DNA of 64,000 nt from Actinomycetaceae bacterium (GTDB lineage: Bacteria; Actinomycetota; Actinomycetes; Actinomycetales; Actinomycetaceae), in contig JAUNKY010000002.1 in the NCBI GenBank assembly GCA_030532515.1, positions 51,063-115,062 of the forward strand. The letters are read 5' to 3'. A model generated the notes under the pieces. That model made no database searches, was not told the DNA's origin, and worked only from the letters and a program-made list of their open reading frames with translations. The position numbers and the translations under genes are program-made. Each line of letters begins with the position of its first letter. Position 1 is the first letter of the stretch. Of the stretch, positions 1 through 8,350 are shown piece by piece.

Positions 1-504
1 GGGAAAACCAGCGGGCAAAACATCCGGCTGCATATTGCGGTTATCGTAGTTGGGAACAAAATCAACAACGTCTTCATCCAAGTTGGCAACTAAGTCCATG
101 GCCGCCGGCGCTAACCGAGCTTCCGTGTAACGCGCAGCAGCTGGACCATCGTCTAACGAACCGAAGTTACCGTGACCATCCACTAGCGGCAGTCGCAGGT
201 TGAACGGCTGGGCTAAACGAACTAACGCATCGTAAATCGCTACATCCCCATGGGGGTGCAGTTTACCCATCACTTCACCGACAACGCTCTGGCTCTTCAC
301 ATGCCCTTTTTCTGGGCGCAAACCCATCTGCGACATTTGATAGAGGATACGGCGCTGTACCGGCTTACAGCCATCGCGTGCATCCGGTAAAGCACGCGCA
401 TAAATAACCGAATACGCGTACTCTAAGAAAGAACCACGCATTTCATCAGAGACATCGATTTCAATGATGTTATCTGCCGCAGGTGTTGAAAGTGACGTTG
501 ACAT
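1..504 (-). CDS. parC: DNA gyrase/topoisomerase IV subunit A paralogue, N-terminal part (cut by window edge)
   Basis: The first 168 codons of a type IIA topoisomerase A subunit, which breaks and rejoins DNA with the B subunit. Visible are [17 protein letters not shown], the helix motif [32 protein letters not shown] and the catalytic tyrosine in [10 protein letters not shown]. The DDGPAA-x-RYTEAR form and the lack of the GNDPAAAMRY form of housekeeping actinobacterial GyrA suggest the second actinobacterial A-subunit, usually annotated ParC-like; the B partner would be outside the window. The position equivalent to E. coli GyrA Ser83 is valine here. The ATG at 502-504 starts it. The gene is open at the left edge, so the C-terminal wings are not seen. 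Confidence 0.9.
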   Translation of the reverse strand, partial: MSTSLSTPAADNIIEIDVSDEMRGSFLEYAYSVIYARALPDARDGCKPVQRRILYQMSQMGLRPEKGHVKSQSVVGEVMGKLHPHGDVAIYDALVRLAQPFNLRLPLVDGHGNFGSLDDGPAAARYTEARLAPAAMDLVANLDEDVVDFVPNYDNRNMQPDVLPAGFP

Positions 505-569
505 AGCTACAATTGTCCCAAAATACCTGTAATCTCAATGACTTCACACGCCGAGGGAGAAGAAAACCG

Positions 570-1739
570 ATGCCCGATACCAGTAGTTTGGACCGGCTCC
601 AAAACCACTCCCTCAAAGAATACCCAAATATCACGCAGCTGCTACGCAGCGTCTACCAGTCTTTAGGCGCTCCTTTAACTGCGGATTCCACAGCAAAAAC
701 TGGGCTTTATCCGGCGCAGCAACTTACCCAGGACCTGGGACTTGACCAAACTTACCGGGCTGTTTGCGTAGTGCTCATCGACGGCCTGGGCTTAGAGCAG
801 CTACAAGCCTGCCGCGCCCACACCCCATTCTTACGCAACCATGGCACTCCGGCGGTAAAAGGGCACACCGTGCTGCCGTCTACTACCGCCACAGCGCTTA
901 CTTCGCTAACCACCGGCGCTTTTGTAGCGCAAACGAATATGTTCGGCTGGTCGGTGAAAACCCCACAGGGGGTTGGGAACCTCATTAACTTCCAAAATAT
1001 TGCGCTCCCGCCACAAACTTGGCAGCCGGTCGAGCCTTTGTTCACCAAAGCAAAAACCCAGTACGGCGTAGCATCACAGGTTATTTCCCACCCGCGGTTT
1101 GCAGACTCAGGGCTAACCCAGGCGGCTTTTCGCGGCGCAACATTTGTGGGGGCAGAAACCTTCGACCAGCGCATCACCGCCGGTATCGAACACCTCCAGC
1201 GGGGCAGTGGCCTGGCCTACCTATACTGGTCCGAACTGGATCATATCGGGCACGCCAAAGGCTGGCAGAGCCTAGAGTGGGTTGAAGAGCTGGAACAGGT
1301 TGACTCTAAGCTGAAAACCTTGGTTTCCGCCTGCCCCGCAGATGCGGCAGTGATTTTAACGGCCGATCACGGGATGATTGACGTGGACCCGCGCCAACGC
1401 ATTGACTTAGCTGACCACCCACAGTTGGCGCGCTCTGTAACTGGCATTGCCGGAGAAGGCCGTTGCGTGCAACTGCATATAGAACCGGGGCAAACCCAGT
1501 CCGTAGTTGCCGCGTGGAAAGATTTCTTTGGTGAGAAAGTACTGCTGACCACTGATCCCAGCGGAGTTTTCCGAGGGCGCCCTTCAGCACTATTTACGGC
1601 TGACGCCCTGGTCTTTTCACTAGAAAACCAAGTGATCGTCGATTCGCGAACGCAACCAGCCGGTCAGGTAAACCTAGTGGGGGTACATGGTTCAGTTACC
1701 GAAGCGGAACTAAGCATCCCCATGTGGAGACTTGCTTAG
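570..1739 (+). CDS. Alkaline-phosphatase-superfamily phosphodiesterase/nucleotide pyrophosphatase-like protein
   Basis: A 389-residue soluble member of the alkaline phosphatase superfamily (type I phosphodiesterase/nucleotide pyrophosphatase branch). The metal and nucleophile signatures are present in order: VLIDGLG near residue 68, the threonine nucleophile region LPSTTATALTS, WSELDHIGH and ILTADHGMID. No signal peptide is visible. The reading frame is open from 513, but the ATG at 570 is preferred because GAGGGAGAAG lies just before it. The natural substrate cannot be told from sequence. It is divergent from the topoisomerase gene and convergent with sepH. Codons near 1567-1581 contain one of the extended CGAGGGCG words discussed in the findings. 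Confidence 0.85.
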   Translation: MPDTSSLDRLQNHSLKEYPNITQLLRSVYQSLGAPLTADSTAKTGLYPAQQLTQDLGLDQTYRAVCVVLIDGLGLEQLQACRAHTPFLRNHGTPAVKGHTVLPSTTATALTSLTTGAFVAQTNMFGWSVKTPQGVGNLINFQNIALPPQTWQPVEPLFTKAKTQYGVASQVISHPRFADSGLTQAAFRGATFVGAETFDQRITAGIEHLQRGSGLAYLYWSELDHIGHAKGWQSLEWVEELEQVDSKLKTLVSACPADAAVILTADHGMIDVDPRQRIDLADHPQLARSVTGIAGEGRCVQLHIEPGQTQSVVAAWKDFFGEKVLLTTDPSGVFRGRPSALFTADALVFSLENQVIVDSRTQPAGQVNLVGVHGSVTEAELSIPMWRLA

Positions 1740-1770
1740 CTCCAAAGCTAGGGGCTAGGCGGCGCGGTAC

Positions 1771-2889
1771 TTAGTCGTTCTTCGCGCCGAAAATAATCTC
1801 ATCCCAAGTGGGCACCGAGCGGCGCTTAGAAGTAGCCTTCTTCGGCTTCTCAGTGCCCGCAAAATGATCCAACCCGGGCAGAGACTGCACGTCATCATCA
1901 GAGGCCAGTGGGGGAGCAACCTGCAGTTTCGCCGTCTGTGGGTTGTCTTCGCCCATTTCCACTGACTCAGCCGCAGCACCTGCTACCTCTACTGGCTTTA
2001 CCTCAACCGGAGCTGCTGCGGGGACGCGCACTGGGGGAACTGTCTTTTCCGCGTGCGAAGCTCGCGTAGCAAAATCAATAACTTCAGCAGGTTTAGTTTC
2101 ATTTGCTGAAGAGGCATTATCGGCGCCCTCGGGAAGATGCAAAACCGGAATCCGCTCAGCTGCCAAATCTGGGAAATCCGAACGCGCTGGCTCACCGCTG
2201 CGCTTGCCCCGCGCCGCTACCAAATCATCCAGCAGCTTCTCAACTTCCGCCGCATTTTCAGGTTCTCCGGGAGCCGGATAGGAAGCTTGCGAAAGATCTT
2301 CAGGAACCGCGACCACCGGCTCACTTGCCGGCGTCAGCGTCTCCGTCAACCAACGGGCCTGCTCATCCAAAGCCCGCTGCAAACGACCCGAACTTTCAAT
2401 CTCCCAACTTGCTGAGAGGGTGCGGGCAGCCTGCACGAACGTCAGGTGCAACTGCCACGGATGGTTACGCTTCCGCGTAGCAGACCAAACTAGGGAAGTG
2501 GGGTCCACTCCGCGGGTTGCCAACCGGTCAATCACCACGTCTTCTAGCTTAGGCGCATCCAACTCTGCCCCCACGTTAGTAGCTAACGCGGAAGACACCA
2601 TGAAAGCCCGTTCTGAAAGAATCGGCGGGACAAACCGGTTAATGCGCGCAATCTCCATTTCGAAAGCAGAAGCAATCTCCGGAGGCGTCATACCCGCGCG
2701 CAACAACTCTTGGATTTCCTTCGGGGAGAGCTCAGTTTTACCAGTGGGAACCTCAATCTGAATTTCCTCACGTCGAATAGCTGCCCGCAACGCGTCATCA
2801 ATCGTCACCAGGTAACGTTCTCCGGAAGCGTCGGTAAACACCAGTTGTGAACCGTCCCCGTGCGAACCCAGTAGCTCCAGCTCAATCAT
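1771..2889 (-). CDS. sepH: Septation protein SepH (DUF3071)
   Basis: A 372-residue cell-division protein. In Streptomyces and Mycobacterium, SepH binds FtsZ and stimulates its assembly. The N-terminal DUF3071 domain is clear (MIELELLGSHGDGSQLVF, then IDDALRAAIRREE), followed by a helix-turn-helix-like stretch (LSPKEIQELLRAGMTPPEI) and IARINRFVPPILSERAFM. The C-terminal half is low-complexity, acidic and alanine-rich, ending in a basic patch (KKATSKRRSVPTWDEIIFG) typical of the family's conserved C-terminus. The ATG at 2889 is chosen over the upstream TTG at 2904 because GGGGGAGG lies at the right distance. It is monocistronic and convergent with the phosphodiesterase gene. Confidence 0.93.
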   Translation of the reverse strand: MIELELLGSHGDGSQLVFTDASGERYLVTIDDALRAAIRREEIQIEVPTGKTELSPKEIQELLRAGMTPPEIASAFEMEIARINRFVPPILSERAFMVSSALATNVGAELDAPKLEDVVIDRLATRGVDPTSLVWSATRKRNHPWQLHLTFVQAARTLSASWEIESSGRLQRALDEQARWLTETLTPASEPVVAVPEDLSQASYPAPGEPENAAEVEKLLDDLVAARGKRSGEPARSDFPDLAAERIPVLHLPEGADNASSANETKPAEVIDFATRASHAEKTVPPVRVPAAAPVEVKPVEVAGAAAESVEMGEDNPQTAKLQVAPPLASDDDVQSLPGLDHFAGTEKPKKATSKRRSVPTWDEIIFGAKND

Positions 2890-3076
2890 TGGAACCTCCC
2901 CCAAAATAATCTAGTCTTCTCTAAGACTAAAAAGAAAAAGCACAAAATAATAGCGTGTCGTGCCTGTTCTGCACATATCCTTGAAAAAAATGCTATTATC
3001 CGGGCGAATAGGTTTTTTCTTATGAGTCTGTTAATCTTTTCGTGCAAGGACTCTAACGCAGTTAAGGAAATAATAA

Positions 3077-3376
3077 ATGGCAACTGATTACGATGCTCCC
3101 CGTAAGAACGAGGATGAAGTTTCAGAAGAGTCTATCGAAGAGCTGAAGAGCCGTCGCACGGACATTGGTTCTAACAGCGTCGACGACGACGAAAACGACA
3201 TTGCCGAAGACTACGAGCTCCCAGGTGCAGACCTTTCATCTGAAGATCTCACCGTCCGCGTAGTACCTAAGCAAGACGACGAGTTCACCTGCAGCGAATG
3301 CTTCCTAGTCCACCACCGTAGCCAGCTGGCGGAAGAACGCGATGGGGAACTAATCTGCGCTGAATGCGCTGAATAA
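3077..3376 (+). CDS. DUF4193 family zinc-ribbon-like small acidic protein
   Basis: A 99-residue acidic protein of the actinobacterial DUF4193 family, function unknown. It starts MATDYDAPRKNEDEVSEES and is rich in Asp/Glu through residue 75. The C-terminus holds two CxxC pairs (FTCSECFLVHHRSQL, then ICAECAE) that look like a zinc ribbon. The family is nearly universal in Actinobacteria and normally sits close to sepH and DUF3710, as here. AAGGAAATAATAA precedes the ATG. A strong inverted repeat follows the stop, so it is probably transcribed alone. Confidence 0.9.
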   Translation: MATDYDAPRKNEDEVSEESIEELKSRRTDIGSNSVDDDENDIAEDYELPGADLSSEDLTVRVVPKQDDEFTCSECFLVHHRSQLAEERDGELICAECAE

Positions 3377-3383
3377 CATTAGA

Positions 3384-3413
3384 TTAGGCACGGAAACGCT
3401 TTTCCGTGCCTAA
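3384..3413 (+). terminator. Stem-loop terminator after the DUF4193 gene
   Basis: A perfect 13-bp stem (TTAGGCACGGAAA against its complement) closes a four-base CGCT loop immediately after the DUF4193 stop. The trailing T-run is weak, so termination may be imperfect and let some reads enter the DUF3710 gene. Confidence 0.7.
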
Positions 3414-3438
3414 ATCATAACTAGAGGGAAAGATACAC

Positions 3439-4077
3439 ATGGGCTTGTTCGGAAAGAAAAAAGTAGTCGTCAAAGAAGACACTACCTTGCCAGAAACTCC
3501 ACAGGAAACGCGGGCACACGGCCCGTGGGATATCAGCGAAAAAACTGTTCCCGACAACTACCTTGACTTCGGCACCGTAAAAATCCCCATGCTCACCGGC
3601 CTCCAAATCCAACCGGTGCTCTCTGCGGACCGACAGAGTATCGAACGCCTCAACCTCATGTTCGCTAACTCAGTGGTCCAGATCTTAGCAATCGCCACCC
3701 CACGTTCTGGAAACGTTGCCGGTGAACTTCTAAACGACACTGAAAAAGCCTTCAAAGAACAGGGAGCAGACGTAAAACGCGCTCCGGGACGCTGGGGAAG
3801 GGAACTCCAAATCGCCGTTCCCGTGGCCGGTCCTGACGGGCAAAAAGGCATCACCCCGCTGCGAGTCGTCTTCATCGAAGGTAACCGCTGGGCACTGCGC
3901 ATCGACATGGTAGGAGCCGTAGCCGTAGAAGATGAAGTCTACCGCGCTGCAGCAACTTTAATCGATAACCTGATTGTCGAACGCGATAAAGAACCACGCG
4001 CCCCACTTTCTTTGATTCGCCTGAATATCCCCCGCGACGTAGACATCGTTGAATCTGACAGCGGTGTAGAGGTCTAA
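3439..4077 (+). CDS. DUF3710 domain protein
   Basis: A 212-residue soluble protein of the actinobacterial DUF3710 family, function unknown. Family landmarks are GPWDISEKTVPDNYLDFG, IPMLTGLQIQPVLS, AIATPRSGNV and the late VFIEGNRWALRIDMVG. The N-terminus is lysine-rich (MGLFGKKKVVVKEDT). AGAGGGAAAGA precedes the ATG. It begins a tight run with the OB-fold protein (21-bp gap) and DUF3159 (12-bp gap), an arrangement conserved across Actinobacteria. The dut gene that often precedes DUF3710 is absent here. Confidence 0.88.
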   Translation: MGLFGKKKVVVKEDTTLPETPQETRAHGPWDISEKTVPDNYLDFGTVKIPMLTGLQIQPVLSADRQSIERLNLMFANSVVQILAIATPRSGNVAGELLNDTEKAFKEQGADVKRAPGRWGRELQIAVPVAGPDGQKGITPLRVVFIEGNRWALRIDMVGAVAVEDEVYRAAATLIDNLIVERDKEPRAPLSLIRLNIPRDVDIVESDSGVEV

Positions 4078-4098
4078 ACCAGTACCCAGGGTAAACGC

Positions 4099-4401
4099 AT
4101 GGCTGACAAACCGCTTGAGAGGCTAACACCAGTAGCAAAATGCGTGGATAGAACCACTTTAACCGTGCGCGGCAGAGTGGCTTCCTTAACCTACCCGCCC
4201 CATTCTAAAACCCCCGCGGTAAAAGCCGCCTTACGCGATGACACCGGGACGCTGCTGGTAACTTGGCTGGGTAGGAAAACACTGGGGGGAGTGAACGTCG
4301 GTGACATTCTAGAAGTCACCGGCATGGTCTCTAGCGGTTCAGGACATCCGCAGATGATCAATCCCCGCTACCAGGTAATCCTCAACGTCCCCGCCAAATA
4401 G
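4099..4401 (+). CDS. OB-fold nucleic-acid-binding domain protein
   Basis: A 100-residue single OB-fold protein resembling the anticodon-binding/RecG-wedge type fold. The strand pattern is visible: RTTLTVRGRVASLTYP, then VKAALRDDTGTLLVTWLG, then VGDILEVTGMVS and INPRYQVIL. The gene is a fixed neighbour of DUF3710 and DUF3159 in Actinobacteria. Binding to DNA or RNA is inferred from the fold, not shown. It is likely co-transcribed with both neighbours. Confidence 0.85.
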   Translation: MADKPLERLTPVAKCVDRTTLTVRGRVASLTYPPHSKTPAVKAALRDDTGTLLVTWLGRKTLGGVNVGDILEVTGMVSSGSGHPQMINPRYQVILNVPAK

Positions 4402-4413
4402 TAAGGTCAGAAA

Positions 4414-5109
4414 ATGCAAGAAGCTGCTTCACCCAAGCAAAACTTGGAAGCTACTTTGGATAAATCCGCGCTGCTGAATCAGCTAGACGCAGAAAACTTC
4501 GACATTTGGCAAACAGTGGGCGGAGTTCGCGGACTGTTAGAATCAACCCTGCCCGGCTTAGTATTCGTAGTCCTCTACGCGCTATACCATAACCTGCAGA
4601 TCCCCCTGATTGGGGCAGGAGCCATCGCCTTAGTCTTCGCACTTATCCGACTAGTTACGAAAGGCAGCCTTACCTACGCCCTCTCAGGAGTATTCGGAGT
4701 GGGCATCGGCGTACTGTGGGCCTGGTTTTCAGGCAAAGGCGAAAACTTCTTCTCACTGGGCCTAATCACCGGTAGCATCTACGGAACGGTGATTATCGTA
4801 GCGAACTTAATCGGATTCCCCGTAGCAGCAATGGCACTTTCTGCAGTTTGGAATCTGCCCTGGAAGTGGTGGTGTAACCGCGAATTAATCGCGCAAAAAC
4901 ACTTAGCGCCCCTGGTAAAAGCCAGCCTGATTGTCTCTTGGATTTGGGCGGGCCTGTTCATCCTCCGCGTCGGACTGCAACTTCCGTTTTGGCTGAGTGG
5001 AAATATTGCCGTCCTGGGGGTTCTAAAACTGATTTTAGGAATCCCCCCGTTCATCCTATGCGCCTGGTTAAGCTGGGTGTTAATCCACCCGCTTCGGCCC
5101 CAGGATTAA
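4414..5109 (+). CDS. DUF3159 integral membrane protein
   Basis: A 231-residue membrane protein of the DUF3159 family, with about six hydrophobic helices after a soluble N-terminus of some 45 residues. The motif FDIWQTVGGVRGLLESTLPG is the family signature, and the later AWFSGKGENFFSLGLI loop is also typical. Function is unknown. AAGGTCAG precedes the ATG. The last 30 bp overlap the 3' end of the convergent trkA-like gene, so the two transcripts must be complementary at their tails. Confidence 0.87.
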   Translation: MQEAASPKQNLEATLDKSALLNQLDAENFDIWQTVGGVRGLLESTLPGLVFVVLYALYHNLQIPLIGAGAIALVFALIRLVTKGSLTYALSGVFGVGIGVLWAWFSGKGENFFSLGLITGSIYGTVIIVANLIGFPVAAMALSAVWNLPWKWWCNRELIAQKHLAPLVKASLIVSWIWAGLFILRVGLQLPFWLSGNIAVLGVLKLILGIPPFILCAWLSWVLIHPLRPQD

Positions 5110-5757
5110 CTCGAGATCGGCCCGCAAAGATGCTTCTTTAGAAGCGAGCATCAAAATCAGCTGGTCGCCAGCATCAATCGCCACGTCCTGTAAAGAATCC
5201 AGCGGAGCATCGTCTCTTAGGACAGAGAGGATTTTCGCATCCCCCGGCAGAGCTAAGGCAGTAATCAGCGTGTCTAACGCCGAGGAATCTGCACCCACCG
5301 TGTACGAATACAGGGCAGCACCGGCCTCGTGGAATTCGAATAGCGGAACCAAAGTGGATACGGAAACTGCTTCTTCAACCAACGCAGTCATCACCCGCGG
5401 GGTAGAGACACGCACGTCGACGCCCCAAGCCTCGTCAAACATCCATTCATTCTTCGGATTGTTAACGCGGGCTACCACACGCGGAACCCCAAACTCAGTT
5501 TTAGAAAGCAGTGAAATAACCAAGTTTGCTTTATCGTCACCGGTAGCTGCCACCATCACATCGCAGGTAGCTACGCCCGCTTCCTTAAGCGACTCTGGGG
5601 AACAAGCATCTGCCAAAACCCAGTCAGCTTGCGCTACTGAGGCAACGCGCATCTGATCAGGCAAACGGTCAATCAACGTGACTTCATGTCCTTTAGAAAG
5701 CAGTTCGCGGGCAATCGAACGCCCCACTGAACCTGCTCCAGCAATCACAATCTGCAT
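5080..5757 (-). CDS. TrkA-family K+ uptake regulatory protein (second of pair)
   Basis: A 225-residue cytosolic NAD-binding regulator of potassium transport. It has an N-terminal Rossmann RCK_N domain (IVIAGAGSVGRSIAREL, with the adenine-ribose acidic residue in VTLID) and a C-terminal RCK_C domain from about residue 140. It is the downstream member of a TrkA pair; the ATG lies one base after the upstream gene's stop, with GGAGGTTT inside that gene's last codons, so translation is probably coupled. Its 3' end overlaps the DUF3159 gene by 30 bp. Confidence 0.9.
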   Translation of the reverse strand: MQIVIAGAGSVGRSIARELLSKGHEVTLIDRLPDQMRVASVAQADWVLADACSPESLKEAGVATCDVMVAATGDDKANLVISLLSKTEFGVPRVVARVNNPKNEWMFDEAWGVDVRVSTPRVMTALVEEAVSVSTLVPLFEFHEAGAALYSYTVGADSSALDTLITALALPGDAKILSVLRDDAPLDSLQDVAIDAGDQLILMLASKEASLRADLELILGPKRVD

Positions 5758-5758
5758 T

Positions 5759-6424
5759 TTAAACCTCCGAAGGTGGTGACTTTACCAGCAGGTCACGCAC
5801 CGGGGCCACTTGATGGCCAGAAATCGCGATATAAAGCTCATCATTTTCTTGCAGTACCAGTCCAGGTTTAACTTCCTGAACAATCCCTAAGCGAGAAATG
5901 AACACCACTCGATGCCCAATAATTTTCTCTACTTTCGCCAGTTCAACACCCCACCAGCCTTCAGCAGGGCGGGCCTTAGCTAAGCTAACGGCTCCGGTAG
6001 GGTGCGTCCACACCTCATCCGCATCGGTAGGCAGCATCCACGAAAGAACTGCTTCTGTAGTGCGGCGCACAGTTGCCACCGTCGGGATCCCTAAACGCTC
6101 ATAAACCTCAGCGCGGGTAGGGTCATAAATGCGGGCCACCACGCGATCGATATTAAAAGTTTCTCTGACCACGCGGGCAGAGATAATATTCGAGTTGTCA
6201 CCGCTGGAAACCGCCGCAAAAGCGTAGGCTTTTTCAATGCCCGCCTGCTTTAAAGTGTCGCGGTCAAAGCCCACGCCAGTAACGCGGCGTCCAGAGAAAG
6301 AAGCCGGAAGCTTACGGAAAGCATCCGGATTTTGGTCAATAATCGCCACCGAGTGGCCACGTTCGTCAAGTAGGGTAGCTAACGCTGTTCCTACTCGACC
6401 TGCTCCCATTACAACAAAATGCAC
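5759..6424 (-). CDS. TrkA-family K+ uptake regulatory protein (first of pair)
   Basis: A 221-residue TrkA protein: RCK_N domain (VVMGAGRVGTALATLLDERG, then SVAIIDQNP) and RCK_C domain with the late signature LVLQENDELYIAISG. The start is GTG. With its partner it probably forms a hetero-oligomeric gating ring for a K+ transporter. Only 39 bp separate it from the divergent permease gene, whose product is the obvious candidate partner; that pairing is inferred from position. Confidence 0.9.
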   Translation of the reverse strand: MHFVVMGAGRVGTALATLLDERGHSVAIIDQNPDAFRKLPASFSGRRVTGVGFDRDTLKQAGIEKAYAFAAVSSGDNSNIISARVVRETFNIDRVVARIYDPTRAEVYERLGIPTVATVRRTTEAVLSWMLPTDADEVWTHPTGAVSLAKARPAEGWWGVELAKVEKIIGHRVVFISRLGIVQEVKPGLVLQENDELYIAISGHQVAPVRDLLVKSPPSEV

Positions 6425-6463
6425 AATACTAACTTACCAGTAGCCAGGTAGACTAGAAATACT
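6425..6463. promoter_or_regulatory. 39-bp divergent promoter region between trkA and the permease
   Basis: Only 39 bp separate the GTG of the minus-strand trkA gene from the ATG of the plus-strand permease. TAGACT at 6449-6454 is a good plus-strand -10 box, which would put transcription start within a few bases of the ATG. Neither gene has a convincing ribosome-binding site, so short-leader or leaderless transcripts are likely in at least one direction. Confidence 0.45.
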
Positions 6464-8350
6464 ATGGCACAGAAAAACTCAAATCAGAGACAAAGTGGAA
6501 GCACTCAGCTGACGCGTCCACTGCAAAGCTACGCTCGTTTCGGAGCAGTAGCTTCTCTATTTGTTATCGCCCCCATTTGGTTGGCAGATGAAGTAATTCG
6601 CTCTTTACACCACCTGGGAGAACTCGACACTTCTATCGCAGTTTGGGTAGCCGTATTCGCTCTTCCCTTGGCACTACTCTTAGTTGCCTCGGGAGAACCC
6701 GTGTTGCGAAGCCGCCACAAACACACCGGCGACTTTGCCCTTTTGGACCGTGAACTTGGACCTCGCATGTCCACTCTGGCAGCCGTATCCATCGTGGTAG
6801 AGCATATTTCTACCTTCGCTTTGATCTCTGCTGCCGGAGGGTTTTTCATCGTTTCGGCGCTGCCACGTTTAGCGGACCACCGGCTTACCTTCGCACTTTT
6901 TATCGCCATAGTCACGGTTTTTGTCTCAACCGTAGATAAACGGCGCTTTCCAAGGGCAGCCACCGGCATCATCTTACTGACTTTGGTGATGGTACTTATC
7001 CTCATAATTGGCTTCATCGGCGCCTCTCCCTACCTGCTGACTACCAGCTCACAAGACTTAGCTGACGTTTCGCAAGAAATCACTTCACGTACCTCTACGG
7101 CTTCGAAGATTTTGGTAAGTATTTTCACCGCGTTGGTTACGGCCATGACCCCGGTAATTATGATGCGCCACTTTGTAACTGACCTATCCCTCTATTCAGT
7201 GGAAAGAGCCCGTTCCGCTTCGATTGCGTTAGTTTCTGCCACCTTAGCTTTTGGCGTGGTGATGATCGGCGTTTTTTCAAACGTAGCAGACATTGATTCG
7301 GGCGCCTTCTTACTGCGCGAATACGCGGTATTTAACGCCCTACGGATCATTAATATTCCCCCATCAGTGCTGCTAATCTTCGGCGCCCTGTTACTTGCTT
7401 CCACCTTTATTGCCGCCCGCGTAATCCTTGACGACGTAGAAATCGTCGCGGCTGAACTCACTAACTTTTCGATCCTCCCCCTACACGTTTCCCGGTTCTT
7501 TAACTTAACCGGGGCAAACACCGCCATTATGCTAGTGGGGGCCATCGGATTGCTGATTTACAGCAATGGAAGTTTCACTGCAATTGTGCCGATTGTTGTT
7601 TCTAGCGGCCTAATTTCGCTAACTTTAACCCGTTTAGCCACTTTGCTGTACTGGCGCAAACAGCTGCGCTATGAAGGACATTCACATGAGAGGAAAACTA
7701 TGAAAAAAGCGAAACTCGTTGCCCTGGGTGGGGTAGTGGTTAGCTTCATCGTGCTCTTAGCTTTCCTAGCTGCCGATATGAAAGCCGGAACCTGGATTGC
7801 CGTTGCCCTAATCGGATTCTTCTACATTTTGTTCTACATTATTCGCAGTCACTACCTCTATTACGGCGGTGGCGCCGGCGAACGCACGGTCGCGGACCCA
7901 GTTGTCCCCGGACGCGTCCACTATATGATTGTGGCGGCTGACCTGGGACCGGTAGTACAACGCGCCGTACATTGGATTGAAGCGACTCGCCCCCACTCGA
8001 TGGAAGTTATCCACGTTGACCGTGGCGGTGACGATACCGCGCAGCAGATCAGTCGCTGGCAAAAACTCCAGTTGGACGTTGAGCTGACCATTATTGAAGC
8101 AACTTCCATTCGCGTTCACCAGTCGGTGATTGAGCATATTCGCCGCATCCGACAAGATAACCCCAACCGGTTAATTAACGTGGTTATTCCGCATGTTGTT
8201 TTCAACCAGGCGTGGAAAAACCGCCTGCATAATGCAGAACTGCGGTATTTAAGGCGCGCCCTGGATAAAGAACCAGGCGTTATGGTTACGATGGTTCCTT
8301 GGTCTGACGAAGTAAATACCCAACTTGAGCTGGAGAAAAAAGATGCCTAA
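6464..8350 (+). CDS. APC-family permease with C-terminal cytosolic domain
   Basis: A 628-residue transporter of the APC superfamily with about 12 membrane helices (residues 25-465) and a soluble C-terminal domain of roughly 150 residues containing a universal-stress-like beta-alpha pattern (VHYMIVAADLGPVVQRAVHW, then SMEVIHVDR). Homologues sit beside the trkA pair and the TRAM methyltransferase in many Actinobacteria. The pairing with two TrkA proteins suggests an ion or amino acid transporter under nucleotide control; the substrate is not evident. The last 8 bp overlap the methyltransferase gene. Confidence 0.83.
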   Translation: MAQKNSNQRQSGSTQLTRPLQSYARFGAVASLFVIAPIWLADEVIRSLHHLGELDTSIAVWVAVFALPLALLLVASGEPVLRSRHKHTGDFALLDRELGPRMSTLAAVSIVVEHISTFALISAAGGFFIVSALPRLADHRLTFALFIAIVTVFVSTVDKRRFPRAATGIILLTLVMVLILIIGFIGASPYLLTTSSQDLADVSQEITSRTSTASKILVSIFTALVTAMTPVIMMRHFVTDLSLYSVERARSASIALVSATLAFGVVMIGVFSNVADIDSGAFLLREYAVFNALRIINIPPSVLLIFGALLLASTFIAARVILDDVEIVAAELTNFSILPLHVSRFFNLTGANTAIMLVGAIGLLIYSNGSFTAIVPIVVSSGLISLTLTRLATLLYWRKQLRYEGHSHERKTMKKAKLVALGGVVVSFIVLLAFLAADMKAGTWIAVALIGFFYILFYIIRSHYLYYGGGAGERTVADPVVPGRVHYMIVAADLGPVVQRAVHWIEATRPHSMEVIHVDRGGDDTAQQISRWQKLQLDVELTIIEATSIRVHQSVIEHIRRIRQDNPNRLINVVIPHVVFNQAWKNRLHNAELRYLRRALDKEPGVMVTMVPWSDEVNTQLELEKKDA

